A DNA stretch of 64,000 bases from Allodiplogaster sudhausi (taxonomy: Eukaryota; Nematoda; Chromadorea; Rhabditida; Diplogasteridae): NCBI GenBank assembly GCA_945643635.1, contig CALZFC010000033.1, forward strand, positions 2,349,001 to 2,413,000, in the 5' to 3' direction. The first letter of the stretch is position 1, and each line of letters begins with the position of its first letter. Below the pieces are notes generated by a model. It was not told the origin of the DNA. It ran no database searches and saw nothing but the letters and a program-made list of their open reading frames with translations. The translations under genes and the position numbers were made by a program. Shown in pieces: positions 24,006 to 31,730 of the stretch.

Positions 24006-24519
24006 TCACGATGATGCACAATTCTCAAGAACAGATTTTTCACGAATATTATTGAGGGTGACATTGTGAAACACTGCAGATTGGATTCTCTGGTTGGCGA
24101 CGATACAAGAATTGCAGAGACGAATATTTGTCATGTTGTTCGTCGTAGTGTCATTAAGCCTTGTACAAACATTACAAACAGCAATGACGATGAATCGGTG
24201 GCTTTTCAAGAGGTGTCCGTGATTGCTTACAGGAGATGGACGTTGGAAGGCATCAACGAGTTCCTTGAAGCTCTTCTGCAAATTTATAACAAATGGTGAA
24301 ATTGAAAGAGCACGAGTAAAGTATACCTTTGCCTTAGGTTCATCCTTTGTAGTCGCATTAAACCTTCGTTTGCGTTCACGAAGCTGAAAATGAATGATAT
24401 ATAGAAAATATTCAAAAACACGCAATTTTAAACAAAACCTTTTCTTTACGTGAAGTCTTGGACTGCGAGGAAATGGAAGACGAAGAAGATGAAGATGAAG
24501 AAGACTGGGAACGAACCAT
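24006..24519 (-). CDS. Serine-rich, putative zinc-ribbon protein (left copy)
   Basis: Three exons. The first starts at ATG 24519 and encodes MVRSQ followed by a run of about ten serines and a basic segment. Two short introns (about 55 and 52 bp, GT-AG) separate it from RERKRRFNATTKDEPKAK and the final exon. The last exon has CNVCTRL and, about 20 residues on, LCNSC, a possible two-knuckle zinc ribbon. The basic N-terminal half suggests nucleic-acid binding or nuclear targeting. I do not recognise a family. An identical gene is in the right terminal repeat (37702-38215), so the element carries two copies transcribed outward. Confidence 0.6.
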
Positions 24520-24549
24520 TTGACCTGTTTTAATTATTCAAGTAATGAC

Positions 24550-24593
24550 TGCCTCAGTCGTCAAAGGGATTCATCCCTTTGACGACTGAGGCA
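24550..24593. repeat. Palindromic insertion altering the left zinc-finger gene
   Basis: TGCCTCAGTCGTCAAAGGGA, then loop TTCA, then the exact complement. The right terminal repeat has only one arm. The extra arm changes the end of the zinc-finger protein from QFRPFDD to QCLSRQRDESL. This is the signature of a short inverted template switch. Confidence 0.85.
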
Positions 24594-24902
24594 CTGGACA
24601 TAGACATTATCAGATTCACCTGTGAGAAGTTGAATAGTACCAAGGGGTCGAATGTAACGTGCATGACGTGACTGGTAAATATCCTCACCACTGTGAGCAC
24701 GCTTAATGTGTCGACGCAGATTAAAACCAGTCGAGAATACATTCCCGCAATCTTCACAGTTAAAAGGCTTTTTCTCGATATTGGATTCTACAGAAGGAAC
24801 AGGCATAGTTTCAGCAATGTTCTTTCCTTTAGATTCAATAGTTGTACTAGTTGCAGCAGGTGCAGAAGCAGGAGAGGCTGCCTTACGATCACCAGCAGTC
24901 AT
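24561..24902 (-). CDS. Small C2H2 zinc-finger protein (left copy)
   Basis: Starting at the first ATG (MTAGDRKAAS), about 113 residues. An alanine/serine/threonine-rich N-terminus is followed by one clear C2H2 finger, FNCEDCGNVFSTGFNLRRH, whose final His comes a few residues later (KRAH). One finger alone binds DNA weakly, so it may act as an adaptor or dimerise. The protease gene ends 5 bp upstream (24907) of this ATG. The C-terminus differs from the right copy because of the palindrome at 24550-24593. It is not part of the core Polinton set, so it is cargo. Confidence 0.7.
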   Translation of the reverse strand: MTAGDRKAASPASAPAATSTTIESKGKNIAETMPVPSVESNIEKKPFNCEDCGNVFSTGFNLRRHIKRAHSGEDIYQSRHARYIRPLGTIQLLTGESDNVYVQCLSRQRDESL

Positions 24903-24906
24903 CGTG

Positions 24907-25413
24907 TCAAAGTGAAACAATGACTTTGGAAAGTGGGGCTTTTATACACTGCCTGAGGTGAGTCATAAACCATCGAATAACTATTTCGTCATTCATGACA
25001 TAATGACGTGTGCTAAAATATTTCGCAATAGTTGCCATTTTATTTTCACGACAACGTAAATAAAGAAAGAATAGACAGTAGTGACCACAAACTACACTAG
25101 TTGTACTTTGAACCCTATGAGGAAAATATTGAACATGTGAAAATTGTTCAAGCCATTTGGCAAGCAATTCTGGGGGCTTACTTGCAGTTGAATCATAGTA
25201 TTCAGCAGAATTAGTAGCATTTACATATACGGCAACCCAGTGTTCACCTGTACAATGAGAATCTCCTGTATTCCAAACAATACACAAGGGTCTGCGCTCT
25301 GGTAGGACAAGTTTTGTATCACAAGAGAAACTACCAAGATAATAGACACGTGTTGTAGAACAAGTTTCCAAGAAATAATTTATTTCTACATTTGTTAAAG
25401 GAAAAATATTCAT
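24907..25413 (-). CDS. Adenain-like cysteine protease (PRO), left copy
   Basis: Processes capsid proteins during virion maturation in adenoviruses and, by inference, in Polintons. The catalytic His is in GEHWVAVYVN, an Asp in EYYDSTASKPP, a Gln in RVQSTTS, and the Cys in VVCGHYCLFFLYLRCR; the order His-Asp-Gln-Cys is that of the C5/Ulp1-like fold. From the first ATG (MNIFPLTNVEIN) the protein is about 168 residues, which suits the family; the open frame continues upstream without an ATG. It lies wholly within the terminal repeat, so the element has two copies (other at 36827-37333), differing at a few positions. Confidence 0.88.
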   Translation of the reverse strand: MNIFPLTNVEINYFLETCSTTRVYYLGSFSCDTKLVLPERRPLCIVWNTGDSHCTGEHWVAVYVNATNSAEYYDSTASKPPELLAKWLEQFSHVQYFPHRVQSTTSVVCGHYCLFFLYLRCRENKMATIAKYFSTRHYVMNDEIVIRWFMTHLRQCIKAPLSKVIVSL

Positions 25414-25435
25414 TGCTCGTGAATATGATGTACAA

Positions 25436-25892
25436 TCAAATTTCAACTGCAAGCAGTTCAATTGGAAAAAGATTTCCGTTGGATGCCGATACCAGAGGCA
25501 GCTTCATCGCGCGCACTTGGACACCATGCTGGCACGAAAAATAATCCTGAACAATATTTATAATTATCAGATAAATGATAAATAAATATGCTAACCTTTA
25601 GCCAAACCTTGACAGGTCTCACACCCAATGTACTGTGACGACCTTCCACAGTCAATCTGACAGTGATTCGAGTAGAAGCGTTGGTGCCGGGGACGATGTG
25701 AGCACGCTCCAACAGGAAATTGTTGGGGCCAAGATGAGAGGTAAATATGCGGCGTCTTCGTAGTGTGCTATCGATGATGTCAATTTCTGCGGCGGACAAA
25801 ACGGTATCCTCCTCGATTCGAATTCCACATGTGAAGTAGGTAAGACAGAGAGTGGAACGCGACTCGGAAGAACCATTATGCCTGTTGATCAT
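25436..25892 (-). CDS. Putative stand-alone PAZ-domain protein (Argonaute-like)
   Basis: Two exons (25596-25892 and 25436-25546) with a 49-bp GT-AG intron give 135 residues, about the size of one PAZ domain. PAZ binds the 3' ends of small RNAs in Argonaute and Dicer. PAZ-like features, in order: FTSHLGPNNFLLERAHIVPG (RNA-binding barrel segment), TVEGRHSTLG, PVKVWLKDYF (family pattern V-x2-YF), and LPLVSASNGNLFPIELLAVE, strikingly like LPLV-x-G-x-FPIE at the PAZ end of worm WAGO Argonautes. There is no MID or PIWI domain. The ATG overlaps the capsid gene's stop by about 17 bp, and the stop comes 23 bp before the protease ATG, so it is embedded in the viral gene string. Its last 77 bp belong to the terminal repeat. 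The homology was judged by eye; a fold search could overturn it. Confidence 0.5.
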
Positions 25893-27171
25893 TAAAAACG
25901 TTACGAAAGTGATCAATTTGGTAAAGACCATCATATTCTGCATAAATCACTAGTTGAAGACCATTGTCGGGTGTTTTCTCGGAAAAACACATCGATAATT
26001 GTGTTGTACCACTGCGCACTAGTTCAAAGTCTGCGTTAGTGTCCGTTGATGAAAGATTAAATGCAAATAAAGAAAAACCTTTCTTGTACATTTTGTATCC
26101 TATTGCCAAGTCACGATTTTCACCAACAGCACCAATGTTCTCGTAAAACATGACAAAAGCTTCAGCAAAAGAATTAGTTTTGAAATTTATCTTTTGCGGT
26201 TGTGCAGGAAAAGTTACACCACCAGCATCTATACATACTTCCGAAATGTTAAAGCTTTGGAAATTAAAGGGGGAATGTGAAACACTACCCTCATAGGCAT
26301 GTTGGTCTATGCAGCCAATAATAATACGGCGAGGAATTAAATCTGTAAAGATTGTAGAGAAGGGAAAATCAAAGCGACCACCCGGTACAGAGACAACGCG
26401 TACTCTGGTACGTCGATAGGGATATCGTGCAGGATAGGATAGGAGGGTCTGTTCAAGGGCAAGATTAACAGAACTGATCACATCAACAGCACGAATAAGA
26501 AGTTTCATAGAGACGACCTCAATTTTTGCACCATTAGGCGATGCATCATGACTTTCTAGCACAAAAGCATCGCTATTGCGATGGAAGGTAAACTGAACGT
26601 TTAAATGTGGTAATAGCAGTCGGTCAGTTGTGAAATGGTCAATATGAACAGGAGAAACAATGTCCAACTCTCCCGTTGAAGAAATTGCGTCTAATCTGCT
26701 CTTATATCCCTTATTATCTGCACTGTCAAGACCAACATCATTGTCTTCAAAGTAACCAGCCGCTTGAAGTATACCAAACTTTCGATCTGTACTATGTGTC
26801 AAAAGCGTCTCGAGGTACGCCTTGTATGCATACTGACTACATTCGAATATTTGTTGGTTATTGATTTGCAAGTTGACTTGATCAAAAAAGGTTCCACCAA
26901 TATAGTTTATTAATGCATACTTGGACACTTTTGTGGCATCATTATGAACAAGCTTTAGTTTAAACGCAATGTAACACTTGCTAACCTGCAAGAAATGTCT
27001 CGAGTCAACAATGTTAAAAGTAAAAGGTCCAGTGTTGTTAATAGGTGTGCTTGTTGGAATTGAAAGCCATCGGGCAGAATCAAAGGCAACTTGTGTTGAA
27101 GGAATGTCAAATAGGGAAAGTTCACTACGTGTTGAGGGTGGTGATTTGGGATCTATTAGTTTACCAACCAT
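25876..27171 (-). CDS. Major capsid protein (double jelly-roll)
   Basis: A single 431-residue ORF without introns. It has the layout of the Polinton major capsid family (proteins like worm F54H12.2). The N-terminal segment LFDIPSTQVAFDSARW leads into alternating beta-strand-like blocks. The conserved middle is FDQVNLQINNQQIFECSQY then AYKAYLETLLTHSTDRK, followed by a second sandwich ending in FFSEKTP-like and LQLVIYAEYDGLYQIDHF strands. The length suits two jelly-roll domains. The ATG sits at the stop of the neighbouring basic protein gene (shared base 27171). The frame is fully open, so the protein could still be made. Confidence 0.85.
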   Translation of the reverse strand: MVGKLIDPKSPPSTRSELSLFDIPSTQVAFDSARWLSIPTSTPINNTGPFTFNIVDSRHFLQVSKCYIAFKLKLVHNDATKVSKYALINYIGGTFFDQVNLQINNQQIFECSQYAYKAYLETLLTHSTDRKFGILQAAGYFEDNDVGLDSADNKGYKSRLDAISSTGELDIVSPVHIDHFTTDRLLLPHLNVQFTFHRNSDAFVLESHDASPNGAKIEVVSMKLLIRAVDVISSVNLALEQTLLSYPARYPYRRTRVRVVSVPGGRFDFPFSTIFTDLIPRRIIIGCIDQHAYEGSVSHSPFNFQSFNISEVCIDAGGVTFPAQPQKINFKTNSFAEAFVMFYENIGAVGENRDLAIGYKMYKKGFSLFAFNLSSTDTNADFELVRSGTTQLSMCFSEKTPDNGLQLVIYAEYDGLYQIDHFRNVFNDQQA

Positions 27172-27668
27172 TACGTAAATATATCACTGGGAAATTTGGG
27201 AACAACAGGTCGCGACCGACGTTTTCGAACGACTGAATGACGTCCCTTTCTAGATGTCTTGCTTTTAGGCTTACGTTTCTTTGTCTTTTTCTTTTGTGTC
27301 TTTCTTTTCTTTGAAATTTGTCGACGGACACGAGAACCAGTACCACCTTGCAATGCAGAAGTAGCTCGATTAACAAGGGAACGATATGCTTGAGGTCCAT
27401 GTACACGAAAACTTTCTTCTAATGGTTTTCCGGAAGAAACGTCGTCGACGACGTTGGCAATAGCGTTAAGTGCTTCACTGAGGATTGATCGTCCGGCGCT
27501 ACGAGTAAGTGGCAAAATGAAGTTAAAGAGTTTCGAGAGGACACCACCAACGCCACTACCACCACGTTGATAAGGAATACCACGGAAACCACTGCCACTT
27601 TGGCGTGCTTGTTCCAAGAAGACGGCATGCCAGTCAATGGAATTATCGGGGTCATATGTGACATGCAT
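27171..27668 (-). CDS. Small basic virion-type protein
   Basis: From the ATG at 27668 about 165 residues. The N-terminal part has a glycine-rich stretch (GSGFRGIPYQRGGSGVGG) and an amphipathic or hydrophobic helix (LFNFILPLTRSAG). The C-terminal third is very lysine/arginine-rich (KKRKTQKKKTKKRKPKSK). This architecture is seen in Polinton and adenovirus minor virion proteins that bind DNA or disrupt membranes. The ATG is 6 bp downstream of the minor capsid gene's stop, so it sits between the two capsid genes. The exact family is not assigned. Confidence 0.65.
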   Translation of the reverse strand: MHVTYDPDNSIDWHAVFLEQARQSGSGFRGIPYQRGGSGVGGVLSKLFNFILPLTRSAGRSILSEALNAIANVVDDVSSGKPLEESFRVHGPQAYRSLVNRATSALQGGTGSRVRRQISKKRKTQKKKTKKRKPKSKTSRKGRHSVVRKRRSRPVVPKFPSDIFT

Positions 27669-27673
27669 TTTTA

Positions 27674-28483
27674 TTATTGCAATCGGAAGGCGTGGTGACG
27701 TGAACGAAAGTGAAGTTGAACACAAACAGTGCCAGAATGAAAGTTAACAACCTCGTCCTGATCGTTTTTTATACTAATGTGTATCGAGCCAACGTATCGA
27801 GACTTTATTGGAAGATATTGGGGGCGGAAAAAGGCAGAATAAACATTGTCACCAGGACTTCCTTCAACCGTAAGCACTTTAAGTAGAGGACTAAGAACAT
27901 TGGAAACAATTTGGTTTTCGATGATATTTGTGTAAATGTAAAATATATCTTTCGCTACGTGTACGGAATGTTTTCCGACATACTGTCCATCTGAATAGCC
28001 AACAAGTCTTGTGGCCAGACCAAGTAAATAGGCTATTTTCTTTGACATGCTAACTGCGTAAACATCTTCAGGTTGTTTGATGGTACACTTTCGTGTAATG
28101 CTATTGTATGTTATAAAGTCGTTGGTAATATCTTTCTTGGTGGTAAGGTTGTACGAGGTGGCTACTTCCACATTAATCAAAGAAATTAAATCGTCAACCT
28201 TTTCGTATGAATTCGGGGGAATGGTTACGACCGTTCGAATACTTTCCCCCTTGTTTGTCTTATCAAAATACTCTAGAATAATATTGTTCTCGTTAAAGTC
28301 GTCCTTTTCTTGTTTTGTAGTAATTCTGTCATATGTATTGGGGTAAATAATTTCGGTCATTGCAACCTCATAGTCTGATTTAAAATGCAAAGGTGCAGGA
28401 AGACGAATACGAAAATCACCAATTTTATCACCTTCATGTGTATTGCTTATCAGGTAAACATAAAAGTCATCATTGTTATTCAT
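27674..28483 (-). CDS. Minor capsid (penton-like) protein
   Basis: A single 269-residue ORF. The N-terminus has the Polinton/adintovirus penton signature: DFRIRLPAPLHFKSDYEVAM then TEIIYPNTYD. The C-terminal half has IYTNIIENQIVSN, a loop with FFRPQYLPIK, and a final strand pair ending in VCVQLHFRSRH. A single jelly roll is expected, forming the pentameric vertices next to the major capsid protein. No frameshift. About 240 bp of non-coding DNA separate it from the integrase gene upstream, where a promoter for the capsid genes could lie. Confidence 0.85.
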   Translation of the reverse strand: MNNNDDFYVYLISNTHEGDKIGDFRIRLPAPLHFKSDYEVAMTEIIYPNTYDRITTKQEKDDFNENNIILEYFDKTNKGESIRTVVTIPPNSYEKVDDLISLINVEVATSYNLTTKKDITNDFITYNSITRKCTIKQPEDVYAVSMSKKIAYLLGLATRLVGYSDGQYVGKHSVHVAKDIFYIYTNIIENQIVSNVLSPLLKVLTVEGSPGDNVYSAFFRPQYLPIKSRYVGSIHISIKNDQDEVVNFHSGTVCVQLHFRSRHHAFRLQ

Positions 28484-28726
28484 ATTTAGACGGGTGGATG
28501 TGTATTATAACGTCGGCTTGGAATGGTCGGGGAAGGAAGAAGATAGCCAATACACGAGGAAAGGGTTACAATCCAAAGTTTATTGTCGTCTTTACGTGTG
28601 CCAAAAGTTAGATTATATATCGACACTAGAACATCTGTATAAATAAGTATTACTTGTGCAATGTAGACAAACAGCGCACGTGAACACGACACTTCACCAC
28701 AATGCCACGAAGCACTTCTAGTTTCG
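28484..28726. promoter_or_regulatory. Largest gap in the gene string, possible capsid-gene promoter
   Basis: Elsewhere genes abut or overlap, whereas here 243 bp separate integrase and penton. No TATA box or other motif stands out clearly. The proposal rests only on spacing. Confidence 0.25.
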
Positions 28727-29815
28727 TCAGGGGCGGGTGACAACTTTTCTAGCATGTTTTGCATCGATCCAAGAATCAAATGAAGGTGGGTAACCAAGCC
28801 AATGTACTAATATTTCCTTCTTGCCCGAGCGTGTTCTTCTTGCAAGTTCACGTTCAATTTTATACTCGTGGTCGGGCGAAGAAACGTGTGATACGAGTTC
28901 ACGCTCGTAGACAATACTATCAATTTCCTCACCGTTCAAATCTTCAATAATGTACGCGGGTGGGTCCTTGAACAGACACTTTTTTATGCGGAATATTTCC
29001 AGTGTAAAAGTATTCTTATATCCCTTTGTAAAAGCACCGTGAAGACGAGAAAGACGCACAGTATCGCCTGGTGCATAGCGATGCTTGGCCATGAGTTGTT
29101 TTTCCTCTGCATAAAGGGTTTGCCAAACAAATTCTGCATTTGTTGCATTTACGGACGAGGGTGCAATGCCACCAATAGAAGAAATTGGTGAATCGTTTAG
29201 TGCTTTGGTAGCATCTTGTAAAACATCCAACCAGCGATATGTATTATGTTCGGAAAAATAACGGTATAGTCTTGTCTTTAGTCTACGTATTGTATTTTCT
29301 GCAGGTGCACACTTTACATTATGATTCTTTGGAATACGATGTTCAATTTCGTTTTGTGATAACAAACGTTTAAAGTTGGAATTTAAAAATTCTTTCCCTG
29401 CATCAGTATAAAGACGAAAAGGGGACCGTCCAGAAGTTTTAATTATACGTTCGTAAGCCTTTGTTGTTTCAGCACCACTTTTATTTAAAAGAGGTTCGCA
29501 CATTACAAATCGAGATAGGACATCAACTACAACAAGAATGCAAGTATAGCCAGAATTGTGACGCTTAAGGTCGGCCATTATGGCAAGATCTGCTTGGTGG
29601 TCGCTATCAATCCATGTACACTGTGTCTTACTTGTTTTTATTCGATTCAATCTGGGAAAATGGGTAGTATATGTAGACTGTTTATGTAGAAACGCTTTAA
29701 CGTCTCCAAGTTTAACTTTTAATCCTTTCTTTCGGGCAGCTTCATAAAGACGACGAACACCACTGTATCCGCCATAGCTACTAATGTCGGTATAAAATTT
29801 TTTAAATTCTTCCAT
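28727..29815 (-). CDS. Retroviral-type integrase with C-terminal chromodomain (INT)
   Basis: From ATG 29815 (MEEFKKFYTDISSYG) about 362 residues. An N-terminal helical region with SGVRRLYEAARKKGLKVK matches Polinton integrases. In the rve core the DDE residues appear as D in DHQADLAIM, D in LYTDAGKEF and E in CAPAENTIRRLK. After an SH3-like segment (YAPGDTVRLSRLHGAFTKGY) comes a chromodomain, EYKIERELARR and ILVHWLGYPPSFDSWI, with the usual aromatic residues. It inserts the linear element into chromosomes, and the chromodomain could direct it to methylated histones. The start overlaps the next gene's stop by 14 bp. The frame is intact. Confidence 0.92.
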   Translation of the reverse strand: MEEFKKFYTDISSYGGYSGVRRLYEAARKKGLKVKLGDVKAFLHKQSTYTTHFPRLNRIKTSKTQCTWIDSDHQADLAIMADLKRHNSGYTCILVVVDVLSRFVMCEPLLNKSGAETTKAYERIIKTSGRSPFRLYTDAGKEFLNSNFKRLLSQNEIEHRIPKNHNVKCAPAENTIRRLKTRLYRYFSEHNTYRWLDVLQDATKALNDSPISSIGGIAPSSVNATNAEFVWQTLYAEEKQLMAKHRYAPGDTVRLSRLHGAFTKGYKNTFTLEIFRIKKCLFKDPPAYIIEDLNGEEIDSIVYERELVSHVSSPDHEYKIERELARRTRSGKKEILVHWLGYPPSFDSWIDAKHARKVVTRP

Positions 29816-30521
29816 TGTATTGCGTTGGCCAAAGGGTAACTGCAAAGTTGGTGCCACGAAACTCGACAAGATCCGCATGGGCACTATTACCCAACATTAA
29901 AGGTGAAAACTTGGTTCTTTTTAGGGCTGCCCCAAATTCTTTCGCGCCTTGAACCGGATCAGAACGTGTACGCCACTGACTGGAAAAGTCTTCAATCAGT
30001 GAAGCTATATCGTACTCGTTTTGTCCAAGTGTAATCTTGTCTTTAACAACTGGGAATTCTGTGGAATTTGCAATTAAATGATTGACAAGTGTTGCAGCCT
30101 TTCTCTTAAGTGTATCATTTGAAAATTGAAGTGTCTTTAAGAAATTTTGTTCTGGTTGCGATGTCTGAGCTATTGAAGTCGTCTGTGGTTGAACATTTTG
30201 AGTTCCATTTGGTTGAACAACTTGTTTTACAGGCTGCACAGGAACAGGAGGTTGAGGTACGTCTATAGATTTTTTTACAATGGGAATGGCAGTTTGTAGA
30301 CTATGTTCTGAACTTGCTTTATCATCTTCACCTTGCCATGCAACATTTGTTTCAGGTCCTTCAGTATTTCCATGCACGTATTGTGTAAGACGCTGTAGCA
30401 AAGCACGATATCTATGCATCTTTTCTTCAGCATCAAAAATACATGAAGGTGCAAGAAGTGTATTCAATTCATTTTCAATACGTTGAATAAAGTTTGGTTG
30501 TTGTTGTTGTTGTTGCATCAT
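29802..30521 (-). CDS. Gln-rich Polinton protein of unknown function
   Basis: About 239 residues from ATG 30521. The start is followed by a glutamine run, then ENELNTLLAPSC and EKMHRYRALLQRLTQYV, a helical pattern I associate with a conserved uncharacterised Polinton/adintovirus protein. A Pro/Gln/Thr-rich linker (about residues 85-140) leads to a helical C-terminal part with SLIEDFSSQWRTRSD. The frame is open upstream for about 30 bp without ATG. No catalytic motif. It may be a virion or replication accessory. Confidence 0.6.
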   Translation of the reverse strand: MMQQQQQQPNFIQRIENELNTLLAPSCIFDAEEKMHRYRALLQRLTQYVHGNTEGPETNVAWQGEDDKASSEHSLQTAIPIVKKSIDVPQPPVPVQPVKQVVQPNGTQNVQPQTTSIAQTSQPEQNFLKTLQFSNDTLKRKAATLVNHLIANSTEFPVVKDKITLGQNEYDIASLIEDFSSQWRTRSDPVQGAKEFGAALKRTKFSPLMLGNSAHADLVEFRGTNFAVTLWPTQYNGRI

Positions 30522-30557
30522 ATTTGCAAGACGATCTTCAGAAACAAGCAAAATTTG

Positions 30558-30899
30558 TTAAATGAAGGCATTGGATAGAAAGTTTGCGGCAACACCAGCA
30601 ATTACAGGAATTAAAGGTGCAAAAAATCCTGTGCCCGCCTGAATTATATGCTGTTTTGCCAAAGGGACCGTTCGGGTATAAGCAATATGTCGAATGTGTG
30701 CCACGAAAGGCTTTAACTTCTTCTTTTGTGTCTTGGGTATATAGGCCGTACCGTGAAGAATATTACAAAGTGCCTCGACAATACAAATGACTGTGTTAGC
30801 ATCCGCCTCATTAACATGACTTTCAAAATCTTTTGTTGATGCAAGAGAAGAAATCTTTTTTAAAAAGGCCTTGTCCCACACTGCTTTTGCAGGATTCAT
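30558..30899 (-). CDS. Small Polinton protein with hydrophobic C-terminus (pX-like)
   Basis: About 113 residues from ATG 30899. The middle has NTVICIVEALCNILHGTAYI followed by a KTQKKKLKPF basic patch. The end is AGTGFFAPLIPVIAGVAANF, a hydrophobic, glycine-containing tail. This helix, basic patch and greasy tail pattern matches a conserved small protein of metazoan Polintons/adintoviruses compared with the adenovirus pX/core region. It overlaps the ATPase stop codon (ATGA), indicating tight coupling. Confidence 0.6.
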   Translation of the reverse strand: MNPAKAVWDKAFLKKISSLASTKDFESHVNEADANTVICIVEALCNILHGTAYIPKTQKKKLKPFVAHIRHIAYTRTVPLAKQHIIQAGTGFFAPLIPVIAGVAANFLSNAFI

Positions 30900-31525
30900 T
30901 TTGCTGTATAGCAATAAACACGTTCCGTGTCGGGAAAAATACTTGTACGAAGACAGAACTTTAACGTCGTCTTATGTAGGTCTACAAAGAGGTAACTGTG
31001 TGCACTAGAAGTGGCGTCAGTGTAGGCGTCAATAAAAAATTGTCGGTTTGTTGGAAAAAGTTGGCTAGCAAGATTACGAATCATCAACTGATCAGCATTG
31101 TTCTTAAATAGACAAAGGTAGCTAGAGTTTATGCGTAATGTTCGAATAGTTTTCCCATAAAATAGTGAATGAACCACACAAATTACCGACATGTCAAAGT
31201 GGTGTGAGGCAACAGTAAAAAGGTTTTCGGCATCAGGCCAACGTTCAAGCTTTACCATTAGATCGTCAAGAACAAGTAGTGCTTTTTCATTCTTCTTTTC
31301 CCTCAACATTTCAATGTCAGGGATGCCTTCATGCATTGTGACATGTGCAAGATTGGCAAACTCGTTATAGCCAGTTTGGTATTCATTGTAACAGAAAATA
31401 ACATGTCCAGGCTTTACATTTTCATACACTTGTTCCCTTCTTGTTATAATTTTGTGAATTAGGGTGCTTTTTCCACATCCCGAAGGTCCACATACAAGCA
31501 TACACGAAGGCCAAGCAAGATACAT
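30896..31525 (-). CDS. FtsK/HerA (A32)-like genome-packaging ATPase (ATP)
   Basis: 209 residues. Walker A is LVCGPSGCGKSTLIHKI near the N-terminus, Walker B is ALLVLDDLMVK about 75 residues later, and a conserved region with ICVVHSLFYGKTIRTLRIN and FKNNADQLMIRNLASQ follows. This is the short packaging ATPase of Polintons, which pumps DNA into capsids. ATG 31525 is good, and the stop overlaps the next gene. The frame is intact. Confidence 0.92.
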   Translation of the reverse strand: MYLAWPSCMLVCGPSGCGKSTLIHKIITRREQVYENVKPGHVIFCYNEYQTGYNEFANLAHVTMHEGIPDIEMLREKKNEKALLVLDDLMVKLERWPDAENLFTVASHHFDMSVICVVHSLFYGKTIRTLRINSSYLCLFKNNADQLMIRNLASQLFPTNRQFFIDAYTDATSSAHSYLFVDLHKTTLKFCLRTSIFPDTERVYCYTAK

Positions 31526-31730
31526 TTATCACAAGTTTCAAAAGTATTGTATCGCAAGTTTCAAAAGTACTTATTTTTTCCAAGAACAACAACTCAAATC
31601 AAAATTATTCAAAGTACTCTTCACAATTCAAGACAGTCGGAAAAACTGAAACCTATTGGCAATTCATTACAAGTGACAATGAAATTTTCTAGCAAAGCTT
31701 CACAAGAAAAGACAGACAGTGATTGATACA
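31526..31730. other. Spacer between ATPase and PolB 3' end
   Basis: About 200 bp, AT-rich, with a direct repeat (TATCGCAAGTTTCAAAAGTA and a near copy) at about 31535-31575. No gene. Confidence 0.4.

Larger units (their letters stand above)
23981..25512. repeat. Left terminal inverted repeat (gene-bearing)
   Basis: About 1.53 kb, mirrored at 36728-38240 with very few differences. It contains complete zinc-ribbon, zinc-finger and protease genes plus the last 77 bp of the PAZ-like ORF. The main difference from the right copy is a small palindromic insertion at 24550-24593. Near-identity suggests recent copying or ongoing gene conversion between the ends. Confidence 0.93.

Noticed and set aside
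25413..25461. Longer protease start (NCLQLKFDC...)
   Set aside because: The frame opens at a TTG, not an ATG, and the added residues overlap the PAZ 3' end. The ATG at 25413 (mirror 36827) is preferred.
27161..28346. Short plus- and minus-strand ORFs overlapping the capsid genes
   Set aside because: Shadows of the real minus-strand frames, with no start context and no domain.
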